From a virus, in IMG/VR virus record IMGVR_UViG_3300035698_014502, positions 1-47,153 of that record: a DNA stretch of 47,153 nucleotides; one strand, written 5' to 3'. The translations under genes and the position numbers were made by a program. The notes under the pieces were generated by a model. The model had not been told where the DNA came from. It did no database searches and saw only the letters and a program-made list of their open reading frames with translations. Below are positions 1-8,912 of this stretch, in pieces. Each line of letters begins with the position of its first letter. Position 1 is the stretch's first letter.

Positions 1-127
1 AATTATGGAACTGATACAGGTGATGCAGATATTCCAGATGGTGCTTGTGATGCAGCAGGAGACGTAGGGAATTATGTAGTGCTAATTAGTTCAGCAGCAG
101 ATCAATATTCACTTACCTCAAACGATG
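1..127. repeat. Left copy of 127-bp terminal direct repeat (circular overlap)
   Basis: Bases 1-127 are identical to 47027-47153. An exact 127-base end overlap is what a de Bruijn assembler produces at k=127 for a circular or circularly permuted molecule. The repeat lies inside a CDS whose frame is kept across the join, so I read it as an assembly overlap and not a biological terminal repeat. Confidence 0.95.
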
Positions 128-291
128 CTTCCAATCAGTTTATCATTGCAGCAAATGCAGCAGCTTTAACCGCAGGTGATGAATTAGATGTTGATGGAAC
201 AATGGTATGTGTTATGTGTATAGCTGCTGAATTATGGAAGGTAACAGGTTATATGGGAGCTATACCTACTGATGGAGGAGTAGCAGACTAA
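1..291 (+). CDS. C-terminal part of fibre-like protein continued from 45557
   Basis: Frame 1 is open from base 1 to the TAA ending at 291. A GTG at 79 could be called as a start, but the frame is open upstream and matches the frame leaving the right end (base 47153 equals base 127, first base of an Ala codon). This is therefore the last part of the 586-aa fibre-like protein that begins at 45557. It is rich in Ala, Asp, Ser and Thr. The stop overlaps the next start as TAATG, which suggests translational coupling to the signal-peptide protein at 291. Confidence 0.9.
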   Translation, partial: NYGTDTGDADIPDGACDAAGDVGNYVVLISSAADQYSLTSNDASNQFIIAANAAALTAGDELDVDGTMVCVMCIAAELWKVTGYMGAIPTDGGVAD

Positions 292-893
292 TGAAGAAAA
301 TACTTTTAATACTTTTATCGTTATGTTTTTTGTTTACTCAAGCTTATGCTTTTAATCCTTTGGTGGTGTGTCCTGGGGCGGTTGCAAGTGGTGGAAGCTG
401 TGATACTGTAGTTTGGGAGAATGGTGCAGCAGTAACGGGTGACTTGGACATCCATGACAATACATTTTTGGCTTATATAGGGCAAGTTATTCAAGATACA
501 ACAACAAAGACTATTTGCAAAGTAGTATTTGTAGTCACTCACAAAACTGGTGATATATCTGGAAAAACTTTCCGAGCGTATATCGTACCACTTGATTATA
601 ACGATGATTTTGATGTAGGGGATTTGACCGAAGCAGATGCCACAGTAACAGGTAGTAATAGTTGGTCGCTTTCAAGTGTTTCTTTTGAATGGAGTGCTGG
701 CTATACGTTCACAGCAAATGAAAATTACGGAGTTATGATCTATATGGATGGTGCAGCAGATGCGAGTAATTATGCTGAATTTGAAGGGACTAGTACTGAT
801 AACATTCCAGGTGGTTCAGCAAGTTACTGGAATGAAACAGGTGGAGAAGGTGGCCCAGCCGCAGCTGACGGTAAAGTGACTCTTTATGAATAA
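291..893 (+). CDS. Exported beta-rich fibre/adhesin-like protein, 200 aa
   Basis: The N-terminus is a textbook Sec signal: MKK, a Leu/Phe-rich core, then an AYA cleavage site near residue 20. The rest is Gly-, Thr- and Tyr-rich with low charge, like a beta-sandwich appendage module. I do not recognise a specific family. It starts by TAATG overlap with the preceding fibre gene, with a GGAGGAG Shine-Dalgarno just upstream, and is followed 9 nt later by another signal-bearing beta-helix protein. A role in host-surface binding, or export into the periplasm during infection, is inferred from context. The signal peptide is the unusual part, since virion proteins normally lack one. Confidence 0.7.
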   Translation: MKKILLILLSLCFLFTQAYAFNPLVVCPGAVASGGSCDTVVWENGAAVTGDLDIHDNTFLAYIGQVIQDTTTKTICKVVFVVTHKTGDISGKTFRAYIVPLDYNDDFDVGDLTEADATVTGSNSWSLSSVSFEWSAGYTFTANENYGVMIYMDGAADASNYAEFEGTSTDNIPGGSASYWNETGGEGGPAAADGKVTLYE

Positions 894-902
894 GGATATA
901 AC

Positions 903-2672
903 ATGATACGTTTAGTAGTTATAATCTTACTGTTTGCTTTGAATGTTAGTGCAGCAGATATATATGTCGATCAGACAAGTGCGGATTGTTCAGGGGACTA
1001 TTCTATATCTGGCAGGGCTTGTTCTGGTTCAGACGGTGACTCATATGACACCATTCAAGAGGCGATTACAAATTGCTCAGTCGGTGATGCTATACATATG
1101 CGTGGTGGTACTTATGATATGACAAGTCATGGGACTTCTTATGCGAGTGGATATTATATATCAATAAATCCAAGCACTAAAAATGGTACAGCCTGGACAG
1201 CAGGGGACTTCACAACTTTGAAATCTTATGCTGGTGAATGGGCAATAATTGATGGTGAGGATACAATTAGCGACAGTTATCCAGGTCGTGCCGGTATCGG
1301 ATATGGAGATAGTTCAACCTCAGATGCTTCTGATTTAGAATACTGGAAGTTTGAAAGATTTGAAATAAAAAATTGTGAATCTACTGATAATACAAGGGCA
1401 GCAGCTTTTGGTATCAATGGTGGTCCTATATGGTACAGGTACTTATATATTCACGATAATACAGCAGCAGATGGCGGAAATAATCCTGGTGGTATCCGTA
1501 TGGAGCATATGAATAACACTATTATAGAATATTGTTGGTTTTATAATAATGGTACTGAAACAACCAATCAAGATAAGAATTCAGCAGATATAGTGACTAT
1601 ATCCGATTATGACTATCAAGATTCTATTGCAGGTGGTTCTACCCCTTATTCATCTTCTCATGTTGCAACAGTTAAGAATATAATTAGATACAATTATTTT
1701 CAAGGTGGTAGCACAGGATTTAAGAATAAAGGAGCGCAACTTTTATCGGGTAGAGGGTCTTATCTATCTGATACCTATGATGAAGATGGAAATAAAATCC
1801 ACCATAATATTTTTCAAAATTATGGTTATGGCGGTATTATGTCACGAACTGATTTCAGCCAGGTGTATAATAATATTTTAGACGATGGCACTTGGGGAAT
1901 TATGTTGAGTTATGAAGATCCGTCAACTACTATACATAAGGTAGTCTGTTATAACAATACAATTACAGATAGTGTAACAAGATCAGGTATTGCTTTTGAT
2001 AATGGAATCAGACGGAAATATGCATATAATTATGAGCAAGGATCAACTCCATATCCAATTTATGGATGGGATTATAATAATTTATTAGATGATTGTGAAG
2101 CTTCCAGGGATTCAGATAAGTCAATGTCAGCAGGAGTTCAAAGTGGCGGTGCTGCAATGGATTTATCTAATTATTATAATACAAAGAATTATTTTTATAG
2201 GAATCCTGAAACAGATATAATAAGTTTAGTTCATACAGCACCTATTGATGCAGCAAATTATTTCACACAATCAGAGTTTGAAGCACAATCTTATACAGCT
2301 TCCCCAAGAGTTGCTTATCTTAATGCTTATGATGGTGGCAACCTTCTGTACGAAGGTACAACAGGAGCGGATAAATATCTAACAACTGGATTGCATGAAA
2401 TTGAAGGGGTAATAACTGATGCAGATGGCGGGGTTGGTGGTAATCATCCTTACTTATCTGGTGTAACAATCCCATCTTATGTCGGTGCTACAAATCCAGA
2501 CGATAACGATTGGGTAGATGGGGTACTAACCGACTTGGCTTCAACAACTTGGTTAAGATCAACATCAACCGACAGAGATGTAAATGATGAACCGACTTGG
2601 CTTGAGGGGACAGAAGTAGGAGCAGAGGTAGATGCCACAAACACAACATCCGGCACAGCATCAATACATTAA
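903..2672 (+). CDS. Signal-peptide-bearing right-handed beta-helix protein (pectate-lyase-like fold)
   Basis: This is a 589-aa protein. Residues 1-17 form a hydrophobic signal ending VSA before ADIYVDQT. After that comes the opening typical of parallel beta-helix proteins (IYVDQTSAD, a GDSYDTIQEAI segment and a GDAIHMRGGTYD turn), followed by many short N- and G-rich coils such as IIEYCWFYNN and NIIRYNYFQGG. The family includes polysaccharide lyases and phage tailspikes. No catalytic triad can be assigned by eye. An AAGGA Shine-Dalgarno precedes ATG 903. Likely a depolymerase or tailspike acting on surface glycans; whether it is a virion part or is exported through Sec is open. Confidence 0.7.
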   Translation: MIRLVVIILLFALNVSAADIYVDQTSADCSGDYSISGRACSGSDGDSYDTIQEAITNCSVGDAIHMRGGTYDMTSHGTSYASGYYISINPSTKNGTAWTAGDFTTLKSYAGEWAIIDGEDTISDSYPGRAGIGYGDSSTSDASDLEYWKFERFEIKNCESTDNTRAAAFGINGGPIWYRYLYIHDNTAADGGNNPGGIRMEHMNNTIIEYCWFYNNGTETTNQDKNSADIVTISDYDYQDSIAGGSTPYSSSHVATVKNIIRYNYFQGGSTGFKNKGAQLLSGRGSYLSDTYDEDGNKIHHNIFQNYGYGGIMSRTDFSQVYNNILDDGTWGIMLSYEDPSTTIHKVVCYNNTITDSVTRSGIAFDNGIRRKYAYNYEQGSTPYPIYGWDYNNLLDDCEASRDSDKSMSAGVQSGGAAMDLSNYYNTKNYFYRNPETDIISLVHTAPIDAANYFTQSEFEAQSYTASPRVAYLNAYDGGNLLYEGTTGADKYLTTGLHEIEGVITDADGGVGGNHPYLSGVTIPSYVGATNPDDNDWVDGVLTDLASTTWLRSTSTDRDVNDEPTWLEGTEVGAEVDATNTTSGTASIH

Positions 2673-2680
2673 GGAAAATT

Positions 2681-2770
2681 ATGGAAAAGGTCATTAAAAT
2701 TTTTGATAATAAACCATTCAGAATTTTCCTATCCATAGTTGGATTTGTTGAGACCGAATATTATGATTAA
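2681..2770 (+). CDS. Small hypothetical protein, 29 aa
   Basis: A short ORF starts at ATG 2681 behind AAGGAAAATT, 8 nt after the preceding stop, and ends just before a strong terminator hairpin. It has one weak hydrophobic stretch (FRIFLSIVGFV). No family is recognised. It could also be a chance ORF. Confidence 0.4.
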   Translation: MEKVIKIFDNKPFRIFLSIVGFVETEYYD

Positions 2771-2779
2771 GTTACAGAC

Positions 2780-2817
2780 AAATATCAGGGGCCTAAACAG
2801 TCTCCTGATATTTTTAT
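2780..2817 (+). terminator. Rho-independent terminator
   Basis: A perfect 10-bp stem (AAATATCAGG at 2780-2789 with CCTGATATTT at 2804-2813) encloses a 14-nt loop and runs into a T-rich tail (TTTTTATT). It lies between the beta-helix gene and the small membrane-protein genes, so it probably closes or attenuates the terminase/fibre transcript before the portal operon. Confidence 0.85.
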
Positions 2818-2832
2818 TAAAGGGATCCAAAC

Positions 2833-3219
2833 ATGTTAGAGCATATCAACCCTGAATTCTGGAAATACGGCATCTTAATTTTCATTGGCTTGCTTTTGAA
2901 AATTGCCTGGGACTGGCTAACTACTGGTAGAGTATTGCCTGGAATATATATGACAGTTAAGCGTTGTGAAGTTCAGCGTAGCATGTGTAATCCCACCCTC
3001 TTTCAAAAGGAGTTTGCTATGCATAAAACAATAGTAAACCAACAAATTAGAGAATTTGATAAAAGGCTTGATGCTGGGGCAAAAGATTTTAAAACCATCA
3101 CTGCTTGTATATCTAAAATTGATAAAAATCTTGCCGTATTAACAGCCGTATTTAGAAGTCATTATGGGGATGAAAATACTACTGCATTAGAAGGAACAGC
3201 ACATGATGGAGAAAATTAA
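2833..3219 (+). CDS. N-anchored membrane protein, 128 aa (holin/spanin-type candidate)
   Basis: One transmembrane helix near residues 12-32 (YGILIFIGLLLKIAWDW) is followed by a charged, helical tail that looks coiled-coil (REFDKRLDAG onward). Single-TM proteins with a long coiled tail resemble inner-membrane spanins, and small phage membrane proteins are often holins, but nothing here decides it. It overlaps the next membrane-protein gene by 17 bp, which suggests the two are translated and work together. It follows the terminator at 2780 and is preceded by AAAGGGATCC. Confidence 0.55.
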   Translation: MLEHINPEFWKYGILIFIGLLLKIAWDWLTTGRVLPGIYMTVKRCEVQRSMCNPTLFQKEFAMHKTIVNQQIREFDKRLDAGAKDFKTITACISKIDKNLAVLTAVFRSHYGDENTTALEGTAHDGEN

Positions 3220-3454
3220 AGCAACATCAGTTCCTACCTGGATTATCATCATAGTGATTACATCCATTATTTCTTTAACTGCTTTTATATTTAAAGGTAT
3301 TTGTGATGATGTTAAAGAAATTCAAAAAAGTAAAGCAGATAATGCTGCGGGACCGACAGGTATTATTGGAATAATGATTGGTGCATTACCTGATGAGCCT
3401 AAGGAATGGCTAATATGTTTTTCAACAATTAATACATTGGGCATGGAGGTTTAA
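3203..3454 (+). CDS. Small membrane protein, 83 aa (holin/spanin-type candidate)
   Basis: There is a strong hydrophobic helix at about residues 12-34 (WIIIIVITSIISLTAFIF), then a charged segment and a second, weaker hydrophobic stretch (GIIGIMIGAL). Tandem ATGs sit at 3203 and 3206 behind GAAGGA. It overlaps the upstream TM gene. A role in lysis is inferred only from size, topology and pairing; there is no endolysin next to it on this strand. Confidence 0.5.
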   Translation: MMEKIKATSVPTWIIIIVITSIISLTAFIFKGICDDVKEIQKSKADNAAGPTGIIGIMIGALPDEPKEWLICFSTINTLGMEV

Positions 3455-3457
3455 AAA

Positions 3458-5233
3458 ATGGTTAAAAAAATAATATTATTTATAACATTATTAACATTAA
3501 TAAGTGTTAATTTTGGTTATAGTGCAACACAGACAATTAACACTCTCCCAACAGCAAACGCAACATTTATGACTGATCTTCAAACATTTCTTGAAGATGA
3601 AACAGCAAATCGTGAAATATTACAAAACGATGATGATGCGGTTAAGGTAGTAAGTGGTGGTATTGGTGCAACTGACGCATCACTCACACACACAATCTCA
3701 ACAGTTGTCGCATTTCCGAATGGGTATTATGTAACCGATGCTGCAATTTCCCACACATACACCTTAAGTAAACGTACATTCGTATATGTCCGGGATTCAA
3801 CTACCCGCACAATCACAATCGGTGGTGCCAGTGTCACATACGACGGTAATTTTGTTTTTGCTGAAATGGCAACATCAACCGTATATCCTGGTAATCAAAC
3901 AGGAACTTTACCATTATTTTATGCTGATACAGACGGTACAGCAATCACAACTGTTGTTGATTATCGTAATGCTTTAATTAATGATTCGGTGTATTACCCC
4001 GACTTTCGAGCAGCAGATCAAGGTTTAACAGGTGACTCAGATACAATTAAATATGCTGTTGATACGATCGGTGCGACAGATAAAGGAACAATTGTGCTCC
4101 GACACAATTCAGGTGATGCAACAACTACATATACATTAACGACAAATGAGACTATTCCTGTAAATGCTACTTTAATTATTGAACGTGGTGCAATATTAGC
4201 TGGCGCAGCAACATTTACTGTTGATGGTAGTATTGATATTGGTTTACATCAAGCTTTTGTTGGTCTTACAAGTTTTGGTGGAGCATATAATTATAGAAAC
4301 GTAGCAACAATTAATTATTTAGCAGCTTTAAGGTTTCATCCTGGTAATGAAGGACAAGTTGTACACCTTCTTGGAACTTTTGGTGCTGGTGATAAACCAA
4401 AAAGAACATATTGGTGGGATGAAAGTTCCGTAGCTGCAGATGATGGGGATGATACTATAAAAGTAACAGCCGTAGCACAAGGTAGATGGATTAAAACTTC
4501 TGAATCTGATGCAGTAGAAACCATCCTAAACAGTACCCGACACACACAACGTGCATTATTTGCATATAACGACCCGGATGAAATTGATCTCTATGCTGGT
4601 AATTATTACCACGAAGGAACAGCAACCCGGAATATATATTTTGATAGTCTAACCTACACTTTTGTAAGTCTTGGAGCTTCAGATTGGTCTTATTTATACA
4701 TAGATGACTCAGCAGTAGTTACAGCCGATGCAGATTTAATAACAGTTACACAATTAATAGATAATACAACCGAACCAACTCGAAGTGCAGGTAAAAAAGG
4801 TTGGTATAATGGGAATGATAAGTGTATTTTTGCCGTATACACAAATGGTGCCTCTGAAATTCTTGAATTTTGGCATGACGGTGGTGATAGGGTAATGTTC
4901 GGTGATGAATTATCAATAGAGGCTGCAACAAATGTACCAACCTCATTCACAGATATTACAGCATTTATAATGCCGAAATTTTCAACAAAGGCAGTAATAA
5001 ATGTAGAGTGGTTATATGTAGATGCAACATCGAAATTATTTTACAGAACAAACGGTTCAATATCAACAACTGGTTTACCTCTTTGTAAAGTTGCAGCCGG
5101 TGGTACATACAATAGTGTTGAGGCAACAGTAATAACAGATGCAAACCAACTTATAGAATTATTAGAATCGGATGCGTCAACAAACACAGTTGACATTGAT
5201 CAAATCGGGTGGTATTTTCCCACAGGAATGTAA
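3458..5233 (+). CDS. Tailspike/fibre-like protein with signal peptide, 591 aa
   Basis: Residues 1-22 look like a Sec signal (MVKK, hydrophobic core, GYSA). Downstream is a segment common in phage tailspikes: a DTIKYAVDTIGA module, then a beta-strand block with IPVNATLIIERGAILAG and IDIGLHQAFVG. The C-terminal half is beta-rich. A GGAGG site precedes the ATG, and the portal gene follows after 11 nt. Likely a host-recognition or depolymerase appendage. As in its neighbours, the export signal is atypical for a virion protein. Confidence 0.65.
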   Translation: MVKKIILFITLLTLISVNFGYSATQTINTLPTANATFMTDLQTFLEDETANREILQNDDDAVKVVSGGIGATDASLTHTISTVVAFPNGYYVTDAAISHTYTLSKRTFVYVRDSTTRTITIGGASVTYDGNFVFAEMATSTVYPGNQTGTLPLFYADTDGTAITTVVDYRNALINDSVYYPDFRAADQGLTGDSDTIKYAVDTIGATDKGTIVLRHNSGDATTTYTLTTNETIPVNATLIIERGAILAGAATFTVDGSIDIGLHQAFVGLTSFGGAYNYRNVATINYLAALRFHPGNEGQVVHLLGTFGAGDKPKRTYWWDESSVAADDGDDTIKVTAVAQGRWIKTSESDAVETILNSTRHTQRALFAYNDPDEIDLYAGNYYHEGTATRNIYFDSLTYTFVSLGASDWSYLYIDDSAVVTADADLITVTQLIDNTTEPTRSAGKKGWYNGNDKCIFAVYTNGASEILEFWHDGGDRVMFGDELSIEAATNVPTSFTDITAFIMPKFSTKAVINVEWLYVDATSKLFYRTNGSISTTGLPLCKVAAGGTYNSVEATVITDANQLIELLESDASTNTVDIDQIGWYFPTGM

Positions 5234-5244
5234 GGAGATAATAA

Positions 5245-7119
5245 ATGACTCAATTTGTTGAGAAACATAAGACACGTCAAACGCTTGGTATAGAAACTGA
5301 ACGTTTACACGCACTAAAAGAATGGATATACCTTGAAATTGAAGACGCAATTGCAGCACGTAAAAGGCTTGAATCTGTTTGGCGTGAATGCCTTAAAATG
5401 TATAATGGTGTTCCAAGATTACAAACGCGTGATATTCCAATACCAAATGCTCCAAATATTGAAGTTACAATCGGTGCAATTGCAGCCGACACAATCTACG
5501 CACAAGCAATTGACCTCATATTCAATACAACCCCCCTCGTCACAGTACGACCTGTACCAAAAATGAAAGAAGACACTGAAACAGTTGAAGACGCAAAAGC
5601 AATGCAGCGTTATGTCAATCACCTTGCAACACATAATGATGTGAATTTACGTGCTGCAACCGAAACAGCAATTTTAGATGACATCCAACTTGGTACTGGT
5701 GTACTTTACGTACCATACGTACAACGGGTAAAGAAAACAAAAACAGCGAAGGTGTTAAGTGCGGGACCTCGATTCTATGCGATCCCACCAGAAGATGTTA
5801 TAACACCGGGCGGATCAGGTGAAAACATACAACAATTACCATTATTCGGACTACGTTTCTATTACACACAACAACAATTAATGGATTCCGCCCGTGACAA
5901 TAAATGGAATCTTGAGGGTGTGCAACCACTCCACTCAAAAAATTGGGTACGTTCCACACGTGAATTACTTGCAAAACAAGAAGAATCACTTAATCGTCGT
6001 GGAACACTTTTTGACTGTGTCCATTGTTATTGTAATTTTGACATTGATGGTGACGGATATGATGAGGATTTATATGTAGTATGGAATCATTCTGGTCGTC
6101 AAATATTATACGTCAACTACAATCCAATGGATCACCGCCCTGCTGAGTATATGGTTTATCAGAAACAACCACACCTATTCAACGGACTCGGTGTACTTCA
6201 AATGCTTAAACCATATGAGGAAAAATTAACCGACCTTCACAATTATGCAACACTTAATATCCTACTCGCAAACTCCCGGATGTGGATTGGTTCAGAGGGA
6301 CTCCCGGAAACATTAAAAATATATCCCGGTAAGTATTTGCAAACACCGGACCCGAAGAATGATCTTGTTGGGCTCCAAATGGCAGACGTTTACAACTCAA
6401 TATGGCAAGATCAAATGCTTACAATGCAACTTGCAAACTCCCGTGTTGGTATAAGTGACACAGGGCAAGGTGGCAACATTCCATCTCGTACACCCGGTAT
6501 TACAATGATGACAGCACTCCAACAAGTTAATCGCCGTTTCACACCCGCATTCGACAGTATGAAAACCTGCATATCCTCAGCACTTAAACAAGCTTGTTAC
6601 CGATTACAGGAACGCTTACTCTCAGGCGATCAAAAAGTAATGGCATCAATTTATAGTGTTCTTGGTTATGAGGATGGTACCAGGGTTATTAATGTATTAA
6701 AGAAAGAATCATTTGATGAATTTGTTGATATGGAATTAACTGCAGCATCCGCATCAATTAACCGTGAAGCTGACCGACAAAATGCAATAATGCTCACTAA
6801 CATTCTCGGTCAATATTACCAAAGAACAATTGAACTTGTTATGTTAGCGTCTAATCCACAAACCCCACCCGAAGTTGCTGCAATTGCACGAAAAGTTGCT
6901 GATTCAGCAGGTGAGATTATTGATCGTACAATCCGAACTTTCGATCAGGTACGTGATCCTGGTGCGTTTGTTATTGACCTTAATACTGAACTAAACGCAA
7001 TGGAACAAACATCCACCGATCAACAGGCATTACAAGGATTAATGGGAATGTTAGGTGGTGGTGGTGGGCAACCCGGTCAATCTCAACCCCAACTCCCGCC
7101 CGGACAAGGAGGTGAATAA
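5245..7119 (+). CDS. Portal protein
   Basis: A 624-aa protein in the first position of the head operon, matching podovirus portals in size and style. It has a helical N-terminus with Trp, Arg and basic residues, an APNIEVTIG segment, an AILDDIQLGTGVLYVPYV wing-like segment, a long helical middle (VVWNHSG, then PMDHRPAEYMVYQKQPHLF), and a Gly/Gln/Pro-rich tail. Portals form the dodecameric vertex ring for DNA packaging and neck assembly. A GGAGATAATAA site precedes ATG 5245, and the last base overlaps the next start. Confidence 0.8.
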   Translation: MTQFVEKHKTRQTLGIETERLHALKEWIYLEIEDAIAARKRLESVWRECLKMYNGVPRLQTRDIPIPNAPNIEVTIGAIAADTIYAQAIDLIFNTTPLVTVRPVPKMKEDTETVEDAKAMQRYVNHLATHNDVNLRAATETAILDDIQLGTGVLYVPYVQRVKKTKTAKVLSAGPRFYAIPPEDVITPGGSGENIQQLPLFGLRFYYTQQQLMDSARDNKWNLEGVQPLHSKNWVRSTRELLAKQEESLNRRGTLFDCVHCYCNFDIDGDGYDEDLYVVWNHSGRQILYVNYNPMDHRPAEYMVYQKQPHLFNGLGVLQMLKPYEEKLTDLHNYATLNILLANSRMWIGSEGLPETLKIYPGKYLQTPDPKNDLVGLQMADVYNSIWQDQMLTMQLANSRVGISDTGQGGNIPSRTPGITMMTALQQVNRRFTPAFDSMKTCISSALKQACYRLQERLLSGDQKVMASIYSVLGYEDGTRVINVLKKESFDEFVDMELTAASASINREADRQNAIMLTNILGQYYQRTIELVMLASNPQTPPEVAAIARKVADSAGEIIDRTIRTFDQVRDPGAFVIDLNTELNAMEQTSTDQQALQGLMGMLGGGGGQPGQSQPQLPPGQGGE

Positions 7120-7343
7120 TGCGGACATGGATTGAACACCTTATAACACATGAGAGCGCATTTGCTGATTTTATGAATTGGACAGATGAAATTGAAAAAA
7201 CATTACTTGACAAAATGCAACAATCAATGGTTAATGGTGATATAGAGGCTGCACGTAATTTTGCAAACGAAACTACGGTATATAAAAACATTAAACTTAA
7301 AGTAAACGCAGAAAGAAAAGAACGTATTTCTAACATTAGATAA
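7119..7343 (+). CDS. Small helical protein, 74 aa, between portal and scaffold
   Basis: A charged, fully helical protein (ADFMNWTDEIEKTLLDKM then AARNFANETTVYKNI). Its start overlaps the portal stop behind AAGGAGGTG. The position between portal and scaffold suggests an assembly or connector function; no family is recognised. Confidence 0.6.
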   Translation: MRTWIEHLITHESAFADFMNWTDEIEKTLLDKMQQSMVNGDIEAARNFANETTVYKNIKLKVNAERKERISNIR

Positions 7344-7354
7344 AGGAGATTATT

Positions 7355-8176
7355 ATGCCACAACCAGTCATTGACCCCTTAACAGGTAAACCCGTAAACC
7401 CACCAACAGAAACACCGCCGGTGGTACCCGACCCGAACCTCATGTCGGTAAATAAAAACGATTGGGAGTCGTTGAATAGCCGCCTTGATACATTTGAAAA
7501 AAACTCAATGAATTTTAATCAACCTGCGGCACCAGTTACACCATCGGGACCATCACTTGCAGAACAAGTTGCTGATATTGATAAAGACATTAATACACTT
7601 GGTGCAAAAATAGATGAAGCTGTAACGGGAGGCAAACCTTTTTCGCAGCTTTTATCTGAGCGTGAAACATTGACTCAAAAACGTATCCGTCTTCAAATTA
7701 AACATGAAGACATCGATCCTGCTATGAACGCCGGTGTTGATACAATTAATCAAATCAGTGAACAGATCACCCGCGGTAAAATGAAACATTACGACATTGT
7801 AAAAGATGATGTTGAAAAATCACTTGCATCTCTTGAACCCGGGCAACGTATGAACCCACAAATGCGTGAAGCTGCGTATAATATTGCGGTCGGCAAAAAC
7901 ATTGATAAAATAATGGAAGCCCAAAAAGAAGAAATGCTCCGTAGTGCCAGCGATCTTCCCGGTACAATACCTCCTGATGGTGGTAATTCCAGAACACAAA
8001 ACCAACCCGGTAATGACGAAACACCAAAACCAAAAGACGTACTTCAACCATCTGCTATTGCAGCAATGAAGTCTGTCGGCAAAACACCTGATTCATATTA
8101 TCAAGGTTTAGGATATAAAGGTTGGGATGATTTTTGGGAGAAAAAAGGTAAAGCATACTTTGGAGATGATGAATAA
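7355..8176 (+). CDS. Putative scaffolding protein
   Basis: A 273-aa protein with a Pro-rich N-terminus, a long charged coiled-coil-like middle (about residues 60-200) and a Pro/Asn/Gln-rich linker before a short aromatic C-terminal segment (YYQGLGYKGWDDFWEKKG) that could dock on capsid protein. This architecture and the place between portal and major capsid protein are typical of scaffolds. No Ser protease motif is visible. Confidence 0.65.
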   Translation: MPQPVIDPLTGKPVNPPTETPPVVPDPNLMSVNKNDWESLNSRLDTFEKNSMNFNQPAAPVTPSGPSLAEQVADIDKDINTLGAKIDEAVTGGKPFSQLLSERETLTQKRIRLQIKHEDIDPAMNAGVDTINQISEQITRGKMKHYDIVKDDVEKSLASLEPGQRMNPQMREAAYNIAVGKNIDKIMEAQKEEMLRSASDLPGTIPPDGGNSRTQNQPGNDETPKPKDVLQPSAIAAMKSVGKTPDSYYQGLGYKGWDDFWEKKGKAYFGDDE

Positions 8177-8191
8177 TAAGGAGAATTTACA

Positions 8192-8860
8192 ATGGATAAT
8201 AACAACACACAATCCGGTAGTTTTGGTTTACCCGCTGCTGGACAAGCACGAAATGAAGAAATGGCAAAAAGAACCGACAATCTCGAAGAACAAGCTGAAA
8301 CAAAATACGCTGATGTTGGTGCCATTCCCAAAGATTCGCCCGTGTTAGACCCGGAGCAGAATCGTGAAATACAGGATCACATATATAAATCACACCTCGA
8401 CATCGGCACAGACCACCCATACCTTAAAACAAAATGGGTGAATTATGTAAACCAACAAGGTTCGATGGTATGGAAAGAAAAAGCACAAGGTTGGCAAGTT
8501 GCAACTATGGCAGAATTTCCCGAAGCACGCGATCTTGTACGGGAAGATAATACAATCCGTATTGGTGATGTGTTACTTATGTGTATCCGTATGGATGAAT
8601 ATTTTAAACTTGAAAAGAAAGAAAAGGATAAAAGTATTCGTCAGCAGTATGGTATTGAATCAGATATTCACAACCTTGCTGCAAAATATCCCGACGTATT
8701 CAAAAACGTACACACAGACTCATCCGGCGGTGTTCCTGCCGATATTATGAATATTGTCGAAGGTAGAGCAACTCGACAAAATGCAGCATCGCGCACAGCG
8801 GCAAAACATCTTGGTAATCAGATGAAGCAGGGAACAATCCCTGGTGTGCCAATTAAGTAA
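8192..8860 (+). CDS. Head-region protein of unknown function, 222 aa
   Basis: A hydrophilic protein with a disordered N-terminus (NNNTQSGSFGLPAAGQ), a compact middle (HPYLKTKWVNYVNQQG, RIGDVLLMCIRMDEYFKL) and a helical C-terminus. The Shine-Dalgarno AAGGAG is 9 nt from ATG 8192. It sits between scaffold and capsid genes, so it is likely a head or internal structural protein. I do not recognise the family. Confidence 0.6.
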   Translation: MDNNNTQSGSFGLPAAGQARNEEMAKRTDNLEEQAETKYADVGAIPKDSPVLDPEQNREIQDHIYKSHLDIGTDHPYLKTKWVNYVNQQGSMVWKEKAQGWQVATMAEFPEARDLVREDNTIRIGDVLLMCIRMDEYFKLEKKEKDKSIRQQYGIESDIHNLAAKYPDVFKNVHTDSSGGVPADIMNIVEGRATRQNAASRTAAKHLGNQMKQGTIPGVPIK

Positions 8861-8912
8861 AACACTTGTTTTATTTACATTATTAAATTATAATAATTGA
8901 AGGAGGTTATAT

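Noticed and set aside
79-291. Independent 70-aa gene starting at GTG 79
   Set aside because: The frame is open upstream to base 1 and continues the fibre frame from the right end.
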